Origin: Candidatus Bipolaricaulota bacterium
GTDB lineage: Bacteria > Bipolaricaulota > Bipolaricaulia > RBG-16-55-9 > DRXL01
Direction: 5' to 3'
NCBI GenBank assembly: GCA_023512665.1
Contig: JAILZC010000021.1
Span: 1-8,972 of the forward strand
Length of the DNA: 8,972 bases
Part shown: positions 1 through 6,306 of the stretch, piece by piece
Layout of the letters: every line of letters starts with the position of its first letter
Numbering within the stretch: position 1 is the stretch's first letter
Notes under the pieces: model-generated
Databases searched by the model: none
What the model was told of the DNA's origin: nothing
The model's input: the letters and a program-made list of their open reading frames with translations, nothing else
Position numbers and translations under genes: made by a program

Positions 1-69
1 GGTCTGCTCACAGTCGACGGTGCCGAGCATCTGCTTCAAGAACGAGACGGGCGAGCGGAGTCTCTCCAT
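1..69 (-). CDS. 5' end of an unidentified protein gene, cut by the window edge
   Basis: On the minus strand an ATG at 69-67 opens a frame that stays open for 23 codons to the window edge; the peptide begins MERLRSPVSFLKQMLGTVDC. It is preceded by a strong AAGGAGG ribosome binding site (80-74, 4 nt before the ATG) and by a good promoter further upstream, so it is very probably a real gene start. The fragment is too short to assign a family. A Cys-Glu pair near residue 20 could open a zinc-finger anti-sigma type domain, but that is a guess. It is transcribed divergently from the PadR repressor gene, so it may be controlled by the same intergenic sites. Confidence 0.6.
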   Translation of the reverse strand, partial: MERLRSPVSFLKQMLGTVDCEQT

Positions 70-91
70 ACTGCCTCCTTTCACATCGTAA

Positions 92-120
92 AGATTACGA
101 CAAGGCCTTCTCGAAGTCAA
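92..120 (-). promoter_or_regulatory. Sigma70-type promoter for the leftmost minus-strand gene
   Basis: Read on the minus strand there is TTGACT at 120-115, a 17-nt spacer, and TAATCT at 97-92. That is 5/6 and 4/6 matches to the -35 and -10 consensus at optimal spacing. Transcription would start near 85, giving a leader of about 16 nt that contains the AAGGAGG ribosome binding site. The promoter is back-to-back with that of the PadR operon. Confidence 0.6.
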
Positions 121-127
121 TTTCCGG

Positions 128-157
128 GTGTGGGCAGGGAGGCCCTCCATCCCACAC
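128..157. repeat. 30-bp inverted repeat between two divergent promoters
   Basis: GTGTGGG at 128-134 is a perfect inverted match of CCCACAC at 151-157, and further G/C pairs lie on the same centre (137-138 with 147-148, and 141-142 with 143-144), giving 11 paired positions of 15. It lies between the minus-strand -35 box (115-120) and the plus-strand -35 box, which begins at 158. Both promoters fire outward, so the repeat should not be transcribed from either and is more likely a protein-binding site than an RNA hairpin. Confidence 0.5.
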
Positions 158-186
158 TTGACAGGGCATTATCTGTGTGATATGAT
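158..186 (+). promoter_or_regulatory. Near-consensus sigma70 promoter of the PadR/ABC operon
   Basis: TTGACA at 158-163 matches the -35 consensus exactly. It is followed by a 17-nt spacer and TATGAT (181-186), which matches the -10 consensus at 5 of 6 positions. An extended -10 TG (178-179) is also present. Transcription should begin near 193, about 34 nt before the chosen PadR start codon. Such a strong promoter driving a repressor gene suggests it is normally held off by a bound protein, and the dyad at 180-227 overlaps its -10 box. Confidence 0.8.
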
Positions 187-227
187 CTTGCTAGTGTATG
201 ATAAGTCATATATATGGGTGATCATAT
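180..227. promoter_or_regulatory. Concentric dyad, probable PadR autoregulatory operator
   Basis: ATATGATC at 180-187 is the exact inverted complement of GATCATAT at 220-227. An inner pair, TATGA (197-201) and TCATA (206-210), shares the same symmetry centre between bases 203 and 204. The outer left arm covers the -10 box and the outer right arm reaches the first base of the PadR start codon, so a dimer or tetramer bound here would block RNA polymerase. PadR-family regulators typically bind AT-rich dyads in their own promoters; that this PadR binds this site is inferred. Confidence 0.55.
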
Positions 228-772
228 TGTCACTAAAACACGCGCTGTTGGGCTTTCTGAGCTTCGGGCCAGCGACGGGGTATGAGCTGAAGCACGCGTT
301 TGAAAACTCTATCCAGCACTTCTGGAGCGCCGACCTCAGCCAGATCTATCGGGCGCTGGAGAGCCTTAAAGAAGAAGGGCTAGTCACGATGAGGATCGAG
401 CACCAAGAGTCCAAACCTCCAAAGCATATCTACTCGCTCACCGAGGGCGGGCGAGCCGAGCTGCTCCGCTGGCTCCACGAGCCCACCGTCGAGCTGCCCG
501 CCGTGCGCAACCCGTTCTTGCTGAAGATATTTTTTGGGGCGTTGCTGCCCAAAGAGATTCTCTCCGAGCATCTCCATCGCTTTGATGAGGCGCTTCAACA
601 GCGCATAGCTGTCTACAAACAGATCGAGGAGTACATCCCCAGACGCTGCCGTGAGCTAGGGCTGAACTCCCATAAGCCCTTCTTGCTGGCTACCGTGCGC
701 CTGGGGGTGAAAAACCTTGAAGTCTATCAGCAATGGTGCCGCGAACTCATCTCAGAGCTCAAACGACTCTAA
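227..772 (+). CDS. PadR-family transcriptional regulator
   Basis: This 181-aa protein is a PadR-type repressor. Residues 1-75 form the winged helix-turn-helix: it opens LSLKHALLGFLSFGPATGYE, followed by SADLSQIYRALESLKEEGLV and the wing ending in IYSLTEGGRAEL. Residues about 85-175 form the helical C-terminal dimerisation domain of the PadR_C (virulence activator alpha) type. The TTG at 227 is preferred because family members begin M-S-L-K-H, because GGTGATC at 217-223 can pair with the 16S 3' end, and because the frame further upstream crosses the promoter and cannot be transcribed from it. A GTG at 218 would add three residues. It heads the operon, and its stop codon overlaps the ribosome binding site of the ABC ATPase gene. 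PadR proteins often repress adjacent transporters until a hydrophobic ligand binds, which suits this neighbourhood. Confidence 0.9.
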   Translation: MSLKHALLGFLSFGPATGYELKHAFENSIQHFWSADLSQIYRALESLKEEGLVTMRIEHQESKPPKHIYSLTEGGRAELLRWLHEPTVELPAVRNPFLLKIFFGALLPKEILSEHLHRFDEALQQRIAVYKQIEEYIPRRCRELGLNSHKPFLLATVRLGVKNLEVYQQWCRELISELKRL

Positions 773-782
773 AGGAGCTACT

Positions 783-1472
783 ATGATTCTTCAGACCAAA
801 GACCTCACGAAAATCTATCGTGTCGGCAAAGAAGAAGTGCCCGCGCTGCGCGGGGTGAACTTCGAGCTCGATGTCGGCGACTTTGTCGTGATCAACGGCC
901 CGTCGGGCTCGGGCAAGACCACGTTCTTAAATCTCATCGCGTGCATTGACAAGCCCACGTCAGGAGAAGTCTTCATCGAGGGGCAACCCACCAGCCAGCT
1001 CTCTGAAGGGCAGCTCGCAGAGCTGCGCAAGCGCAAGATCGGCTTGGTATTTCAGACGTTCAATCTCATCCCGGTCTTGTCGGCGTTCGAGAACGTCGAG
1101 TACCCACTATTACTGTTAGGGCTGAGCCGTGCGGAGCGCCGCCGACGCGTCATGGCGCTCTTGGAAGAAGTGGGCCTCAAAGATTTAGCCAATCGTCGCC
1201 CTGATGAGCTCTCCGGCGGCCAGCGCCAGCGCGTGGCCATCGCGCGCGCGCTCGTCACCGACCCCAAATTAGTGCTCGCCGACGAGCCCACGGCGAACTT
1301 GGACTCCGAGACGGGCAAACAAGTCATGGCCATTATGAGACGGCTCAACGAGGAGCATCACGTCGCGTTCTTAGTCGTCACCCATGACCCGGTGGTCACG
1401 CAGTACGCCCAGCGCACGGTCAAGATTCGCGACGGACAGCTCTTCGACGGAGGACGCACCAATGGAGCTTAA
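783..1472 (+). CDS. ABC transporter ATP-binding protein, MacB/LolD type
   Basis: This 229-aa nucleotide-binding subunit powers the two membrane proteins encoded after it by ATP hydrolysis at the cytoplasmic face. Every expected motif is present: Walker A GPSGSGKT (residues 39-46), Q-loop glutamine 91, signature LSGGQ (143-147), Walker B VLADEP with catalytic Glu168 (164-169), D-loop from about Asp174, and H-loop His201. The close Walker B-DEPTANLD pattern and the size are typical of the MacB/LolD/FtsE branch, which pairs with FtsX-fold permeases. The start at 783 is chosen because AAAGGAG (771-777) sits 5 nt upstream; a longer frame from 717 would extend into the PadR coding region without support. 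Its end overlaps the first permease by 11 bp, indicating translational coupling. Confidence 0.95.
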   Translation: MILQTKDLTKIYRVGKEEVPALRGVNFELDVGDFVVINGPSGSGKTTFLNLIACIDKPTSGEVFIEGQPTSQLSEGQLAELRKRKIGLVFQTFNLIPVLSAFENVEYPLLLLGLSRAERRRRVMALLEEVGLKDLANRRPDELSGGQRQRVAIARALVTDPKLVLADEPTANLDSETGKQVMAIMRRLNEEHHVAFLVVTHDPVVTQYAQRTVKIRDGQLFDGGRTNGA

Positions 1473-2679
1473 GCTGCTCATTCCCTTGAGAAATCTCTTG
1501 CGCAACCGACGGCGCACTCTGCTCAGCTTGGCGATCATCGCCCTGGGCACGGCGATGATCTACGCCGTGCGCGGCTATGTAGATGAGAGCATGCTCAACA
1601 TTCGCGCGGGCACAGTGCGACAGTTCGGGAACTTCCAGATCGCTTCGCCCTTGCTGTGGGCAGAGAAGACCGAGAATTTTCAGTATCTCATTCCCCCAGA
1701 GAGAGTCTCTCAGATTGCAGAGATTCTCCGCACAATCCCCGAAGTCACGGCGTACACGGCACAGCTGAATCTATCAGGGCTGGCGATCACCGAGCGCAAG
1801 ACCAAGGTCGTGCGCGCCACGGCCCTCGAACCCCAAAACCGAGCGCTTGACTATAACGATCTCGTCGAGAGGGGCTCAGGGCTTGCCCCCGCCGATCGGG
1901 CCACGGTCTTGATCGGCCGCACTCTAGCTGAAGAGCTTCAGCTTCAGCCCGGCAGCTTTTTCACCCTGACGACGACGACCGTAGACGGCGCGTATAATGT
2001 CGGCCCCCTCCAAGTCGCGGGAATCTATACGCTTAACAACGCCATCGTCGAGAGGCAGCTCATCTTCATGCCCCTTGGCTATGGGCAGACTCTGCTGGAC
2101 ACCCCTGGGGTCACGAAGATCATTGTGAAAATCACCAACATTGACGACACGGATCGCGTCGCGGCGTTGGTGCAGCGCAAGCTCACCGAAGCGGGCTTAG
2201 ACTTTGAAGTGCGCACCTGGGAACAGCTCGCCGAGTTCTATCGCCAAATCCGGGGATTTTTTAATGTACTCTTTGGATTTTTGACGATCGCCGTATCGGT
2301 GTTGGTCTTCTTCATCGTGCTTCAGGTGCTGACGCTCTCGTTCTTGGAGCGCACCCGCGAGGTGGGCACGATTCGCGCCATCGGGACGAAACGCTATCAG
2401 GTCTTCCTGATGTTCTTCATGGAGAGCGTCTTTTTGGGTCTTTTGGGAAGTCTGATCGGGATCGCCGGGGGATGGCTGGCTGGGCAGGGGTTTAATGCTT
2501 TGGGGATTGGCTGGACGCCCCCGGGGGCCATCGAGCCCGTTCCGGTGCAATTGCGCTTAGAGCTGGGGAACGCGCTCTGGCCGTTTCTTATTAGCGTTAT
2601 GGCTACGGCGTTCTCGGCGCTCTACCCCGCGCTGCATTCGGCGCGGCTCAACGTCGTAGAGGCGCTCGCGTCCAAATAA
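1462..2679 (+). CDS. FtsX/MacB-type ABC transporter permease, first copy
   Basis: This 405-aa integral membrane protein has the four-helix MacB/LolC architecture. It has a basic N-terminus (NRRR at 15-18), TM1 about 19-36, a large extracytoplasmic MacB_PCD-like domain about 40-260, then an FtsX domain with TM2 about 267-295, TM3 about 320-343 and TM4 about 373-393. The conserved cytoplasmic segment REVGTIRAIG (299-308) follows TM2 and is the coupling helix that contacts the ATPase. The ATG at 1462 is selected because GGAGG at 1449-1453 lies 8 nt upstream and the protein then begins like its paralogue downstream; an in-frame start at 1384 would fall inside the ATPase gene. It lacks an accessory ATPase or a MacA-like segment. 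Substrate is unknown; lipid, lipoprotein or hydrophobic compound is inferred. Confidence 0.92.
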   Translation: MELKLLIPLRNLLRNRRRTLLSLAIIALGTAMIYAVRGYVDESMLNIRAGTVRQFGNFQIASPLLWAEKTENFQYLIPPERVSQIAEILRTIPEVTAYTAQLNLSGLAITERKTKVVRATALEPQNRALDYNDLVERGSGLAPADRATVLIGRTLAEELQLQPGSFFTLTTTTVDGAYNVGPLQVAGIYTLNNAIVERQLIFMPLGYGQTLLDTPGVTKIIVKITNIDDTDRVAALVQRKLTEAGLDFEVRTWEQLAEFYRQIRGFFNVLFGFLTIAVSVLVFFIVLQVLTLSFLERTREVGTIRAIGTKRYQVFLMFFMESVFLGLLGSLIGIAGGWLAGQGFNALGIGWTPPGAIEPVPVQLRLELGNALWPFLISVMATAFSALYPALHSARLNVVEALASK

Positions 2680-2694
2680 CAGAAGGAGCTGGAG

Positions 2695-3906
2695 ATGTTC
2701 TTGAAGATTGCCGCACGAAATGTCTTGCGTAATAAGCGCCGCACCGCGTTCAGCTTAGGGGTAACGGCTCTCGGTGTAGCTATTCTGTACTTCGTCATCG
2801 GCTTCATCGCGGACAGCTTCGAGTCTGTGAAGATCAATCTCACGCGCGAGATCGGCGCGGTGCAGATCGCCGATGCGAAACTCTTCGACAACAAGACCGA
2901 ACGCTATGAGTATCTCATCCCTCAGGAGACTCTGGAGAAGATCGTAGCCCTCTTGAGAGACGACCCACGCGTGGAGGGGTATACGTGGACGTTGGGCTTT
3001 GCCGGGCTGATCGGCAACGAGAAGGGCAGCACGCTCGTCGTGGGGCGCGGGCTCATCCCCGGCAACCCCATTGAGGACTACAGCGAGATTGTCGTGGCCG
3101 GACGGCCCTTAAGCAACGATGGCACGCCGCAGATTCTGGTCGGGCGGCGGCTCGCGGAGACCCTCAACGTCCGCCCCGGCGATGTCATTAACGTCGCTAC
3201 GGGAACGGCCAGCGGCGCGTTCAACGCCGCCAGTGCGACGATCGTCGGCACCATTCGCTATAACAATATCGCCCAAGAGGGCCAGCTGGGGATCGTCAAC
3301 TTAGAGTTTGCCCAGCAGCTCCTGCGCACCCCAGGGGTCGAACGAATTCTCGTGCAGCTTGCTGATCTAGACCAAGCCGAAGCGTTCGCCCAGGAGCTGA
3401 AGGCTAAACTCGCGGCTTTGGAAATCCCGCTCGACGCGCGCCCGTGGCAGAAGCTCACGGCATTTTATGATTCTATCAGAGCGTTCTGGGGCGTCTTCGC
3501 CGCGTTCACGACTATAGGGGTCTTCGTGCTCGTCTTCTTCAGCGTCTTAGAAGTCTTGACGATGTCGTTCTTGGAGCGCACGCGCGAGGTCGGGACGATC
3601 CGCGCTATTGGGACCAACAGACTCCAAGTCTTTCGCATCTTTCTCGCTGAAGGGACGATCTTAGGGCTGCTCGGCGGGGTTTTGGGAGTGCTCGCTGGGA
3701 CGGCGTTAGGATTATGGATCAACAGTGTAGATATTCGGTGGTTACCGCCGGGGGCGCTCGATCCCGTCTCTGTCCGGATTGCGGTGGATCTCTCCGTCGC
3801 TGTGGTGCCGTTTTTGACGGCGCTCATCTCGACGTTCTTGGGCACGCTCTATCCGGCGTGGAAGACCGCAAGACAGAACATCGTCGAAGCATTAAGCTAC
3901 GTGTAA
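2695..3906 (+). CDS. FtsX/MacB-type ABC transporter permease, second copy
   Basis: This 403-aa paralogue of the preceding permease has the same layout. It starts LKIAARNVLRNKRRTAFSLG with TM1 about 17-37, followed by an extracytoplasmic domain, then an FtsX domain with three C-terminal helices. The SFLERTREVGTIRAIG block is identical to that in the first copy (REVGTIRAIG at 297-306), and both carry a YLIP motif early in the periplasmic domain and a W-x-PPGA segment between TM3 and TM4. AAGGAG at 2683-2688 supports the ATG, 15 nt after the preceding stop. Two non-identical permeases plus one ATPase suggest a heterodimeric transmembrane unit as in LolCDE. They probably arose by tandem duplication. 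Confidence 0.92.
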   Translation: MFLKIAARNVLRNKRRTAFSLGVTALGVAILYFVIGFIADSFESVKINLTREIGAVQIADAKLFDNKTERYEYLIPQETLEKIVALLRDDPRVEGYTWTLGFAGLIGNEKGSTLVVGRGLIPGNPIEDYSEIVVAGRPLSNDGTPQILVGRRLAETLNVRPGDVINVATGTASGAFNAASATIVGTIRYNNIAQEGQLGIVNLEFAQQLLRTPGVERILVQLADLDQAEAFAQELKAKLAALEIPLDARPWQKLTAFYDSIRAFWGVFAAFTTIGVFVLVFFSVLEVLTMSFLERTREVGTIRAIGTNRLQVFRIFLAEGTILGLLGGVLGVLAGTALGLWINSVDIRWLPPGALDPVSVRIAVDLSVAVVPFLTALISTFLGTLYPAWKTARQNIVEALSYV

Positions 3907-3924
3907 TCTCTATAAGGAGGAACC

Positions 3925-4683
3925 ATGAAGAGACTCACGCAGTACGTGTTGTTGGCCGCGCTGGCGGCCTCGGTGTTGGGGATCGTCTTGGCGGCGCAAC
4001 CCGCGCCCACCGACGATCAGCTCTTAGAGGCGTTCGACAAAACGCGCTTTATCGAAGCTACGTCTTTCACTATGACCGTGGAAGTCGTCGCGGACCGACC
4101 CGACGGCACAAAGCAAGCCGTCGTTCAGCTCTACTTTAAAGAGATCAACGGGAAACGCTATGCCCGGATCGAGTTTCTCGCTCCAGAGGACCTGAAGGGG
4201 CAAGTCTACGTCAGCACTCCTGAAGGGACGTTCTTTTGGCAGCCGGGCTTGGCCACGCCGCTCAAGGTGAGCGGGCGCCAGCAAGTCTTCGGAGACTCAA
4301 GCGTCGCCGAGACTGTGGGCATCCAGTTCAAGGGCGACTATAAGATCAGATCGCGCAAGGACGTCACTCTGCCGGGGAACAGGCCCGGCCTTGAAGTCGA
4401 GCTCGAAGCCACGGATAAGAGCGTCGCCTTCCAGAGAGCCACAGTCACGGCTGACAAAGCTACGTTGCGCCCCATCAAGACGCGGCTCTTCGCCCTCAGC
4501 GGCGACCCCCTCAACGACGTCACGTACCAAGAGTACGCCACGCTCGACAAGGACGAGTACGTCAAGAAGCAGCTCATCGAGAACCAGCTCATCAAGACAA
4601 ATAAGACGCTGCTGACGATCACCAAGATCGAAGCGAAAGATCTTCCGAACGATCTCTTCGATCCCACGAAACTCGGGAAGTGA
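3925..4683 (+). CDS. Exported LolA-like outer-membrane lipoprotein-sorting family protein
   Basis: This 252-aa protein has a clear signal peptide: a KR pair, a hydrophobic core at about 8-22, and an Ala-Ala-Gln cleavage region near residue 24. There is no lipobox cysteine, so the mature protein should be soluble outside the cytoplasm. The remainder (about 40-250) resembles the LolA_like family (PF17131), whose fold makes a hydrophobic cavity. Recognisable stretches are the TSFTMTVEV strand, the YARIEFLAPEDLKGQVYV strand pair, a TFFWQPGL segment, and a C-terminal YVKKQLIENQLI helix. A perfect AAGGAGG (3914-3920) precedes the ATG. Its place directly after two FtsX-type permeases suggests that it takes over or presents the transporter's hydrophobic cargo. 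That role, and the name of the cargo, are inferred. Confidence 0.82.
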   Translation: MKRLTQYVLLAALAASVLGIVLAAQPAPTDDQLLEAFDKTRFIEATSFTMTVEVVADRPDGTKQAVVQLYFKEINGKRYARIEFLAPEDLKGQVYVSTPEGTFFWQPGLATPLKVSGRQQVFGDSSVAETVGIQFKGDYKIRSRKDVTLPGNRPGLEVELEATDKSVAFQRATVTADKATLRPIKTRLFALSGDPLNDVTYQEYATLDKDEYVKKQLIENQLIKTNKTLLTITKIEAKDLPNDLFDPTKLGK

Positions 4684-4689
4684 GAGGCT

Positions 4690-6300
4690 GTGCGAGCGCG
4701 ATGGGCTCTTTTGATAACGACGCTGACGCTGGGCTTCGTCGCCCTTGGGCAAGAGGCCCCATTGCTAGGTGAACTGACGGAGCTGAAGCGCGAGGCGCTC
4801 GCGGTCTTCTCGGAAGTGCTCAGCACGGGGAGCGCCGCCGAGCGCCTCAGCGCCGTTACCAGCTTAGCGCGTTACGGAGATGACTCTGTCGTCACGTTGT
4901 TGACGGAGTGTCTGCTTCGTGATGAGGCGTCGTTTGTGCGGCGCGCTGCTGCCGAGGGGCTCTTACGCTTTCGTTCTCCTCAGGCGAGCCAGGCCCTGCG
5001 CCAAGCGGCTCGCAGCGACAGCGTTGCTAGTATCCGCTGGGCCGCGGCCGTCTCCCTGAGAGAACCCGATGTTATCACAGATCTTCTGCGCGAGCGCGAG
5101 ACGCTCGCTGCGGCAGCAATCTCGCTGCAAGAGCCCACATACGCCGCACGCTTGCCGGGAACAGTCTGGCCCTCTGCGGAGATCGCGCTCATCGGGGCTT
5201 TCTCGGACCGCGAGGCGTTCAATCTCGTCGAGCGTGCGGCGATGCTCAAAGCGCTTGCACAGCTTGGGTCCCTCGCGGCGATTTCGCTCGCGCAGGGGAC
5301 GCTCGCTGACTCCACCGAAGACCCCTTCGTGCGTGGCTCGGCGGCGTTCGCCTTGGGGGCTCTCAACGTGCGCAACGCTATCCCTGAGCTGTTGGCAGCC
5401 CTGGGCACGGATCTCGAAGCGATCCAAGTCGGCGCTGCCGGCGCTTTGGGGCACTTTGGCGATCCCATAGCTCTCGAACCGTTAAGCGTGCTGCTGCGCA
5501 CGGCGCGATCTCCCCAAGCGCGCATCGCTGCGGCCAACGCGCTCGCATCGTTTGGCCCATCATCTGTATCAGCTTTAGCACAAGGGTTGCTCACTGACCC
5601 CGTACCCGCAGTGCGCCAAGCGGCGCTCCGCGCACTGCGACAGATCGGCGGCCCAACGGCAACCCAAGCGGTGCTCGATCTTTTGCAGAGCTCGTATCTG
5701 CAGCAGTGCGATCCCACGGCGTGCGGGGGCTTGGCGCTCGAGACGCTCCGAGCGCTCGCGGAGCTTGGCCAAGCACAGCTCGCTCTCCAAGTGACCCAAG
5801 CCACTCTTGTCGCGCTGCGCGACGCGCTCCCGTTTCTGTTTATCTTCGCTGAGAATGATCTTGTGCAGACTCTCAGTGCGGTGGGGCGCGCGGCTCCGCA
5901 GCTCTTCGAGCTTTTGCTTGGCGATCCCAGCCCGTTTGTGCGGGCTCTGGGGGTTGCGTCGTTTGCGAGTGTCTATCAAGCCGAAGCGCGGGAATTTTTG
6001 CTCCAAGCCCTTCGCGATGAGAATTCACTGGTGCGCCGTGCGGCGCTGGAGGGGCTCGCCCCGTGGGCCATGCCCGATGATGCTCAAATATTCGCACCGT
6101 TTGTCACCGACCGCGATCCGCGCTCTCGGATAGCTGCACTCTTTGCACTCGCTCGCGCGGGCGACGGGCGCGCCCTCGAGCCCTTGCGATTCGCCCTGCG
6201 ATCAGAGAGTCTCTCGGTGCGTCTGGACGCCGCCGGCGCGGCGCTCGCGTTCGCTGTTCGGTGGGCATCACAAGCTTCTTCTCCATCACCGCCCCCTTAG
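4690..6300 (+). CDS. Exported HEAT-repeat protein
   Basis: This 536-aa protein begins with a signal peptide (MRARWALLITTLTLGFVALG, cleavage before QEAP). It is then built of about ten HEAT-type helical pairs. Their second helices recur as FVRRAAAEGLLRF (82-94), SIRWAAAVSL, FVRGSAAFALGAL, AIQVGAAGALGHFG, QARIAAANALASFG, AVRQAALRALRQIG, FVRALGVASFASV, LVRRAALEGLAPW, RSRIAALFALARAG and SVRLDAAGAALAFA (509-522). The tail is Ser/Pro-rich. A C-x4-C pair (Cys340, Cys345) interrupts the repeat rhythm and could form a disulfide in an oxidising compartment. The start is the GTG at 4690, 6 nt after the LolA-like stop, with only weak ribosome-binding sequence, so translational coupling is likely. HEAT solenoids bind proteins; scaffold or partner of the LolA-like protein is an inference from gene order. 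Confidence 0.85.
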   Translation: MRARWALLITTLTLGFVALGQEAPLLGELTELKREALAVFSEVLSTGSAAERLSAVTSLARYGDDSVVTLLTECLLRDEASFVRRAAAEGLLRFRSPQASQALRQAARSDSVASIRWAAAVSLREPDVITDLLRERETLAAAAISLQEPTYAARLPGTVWPSAEIALIGAFSDREAFNLVERAAMLKALAQLGSLAAISLAQGTLADSTEDPFVRGSAAFALGALNVRNAIPELLAALGTDLEAIQVGAAGALGHFGDPIALEPLSVLLRTARSPQARIAAANALASFGPSSVSALAQGLLTDPVPAVRQAALRALRQIGGPTATQAVLDLLQSSYLQQCDPTACGGLALETLRALAELGQAQLALQVTQATLVALRDALPFLFIFAENDLVQTLSAVGRAAPQLFELLLGDPSPFVRALGVASFASVYQAEAREFLLQALRDENSLVRRAALEGLAPWAMPDDAQIFAPFVTDRDPRSRIAALFALARAGDGRALEPLRFALRSESLSVRLDAAGAALAFAVRWASQASSPSPPP

Positions 6301-6306
6301 CATGAT

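Noticed and set aside
128..226. Longer start for the PadR gene, giving a 214-aa protein
   Set aside because: The extra 33 codons run through the -35 and -10 boxes of the gene's own promoter and do not resemble the PadR N-terminus, which starts M-S-L-K-H.
1384..1461. Longer N-terminus for the first permease
   Set aside because: It lies within the ATPase gene in another frame, has a Ser/Arg-rich sequence unlike a permease, and a proper ribosome binding site precedes the ATG at 1462.
4980..5804. 274-aa open frame antisense to the HEAT-repeat gene
   Set aside because: It is a shadow frame of GC-rich coding sequence, rich in Ala, Arg and Ser with no recognisable domain or ribosome binding site.
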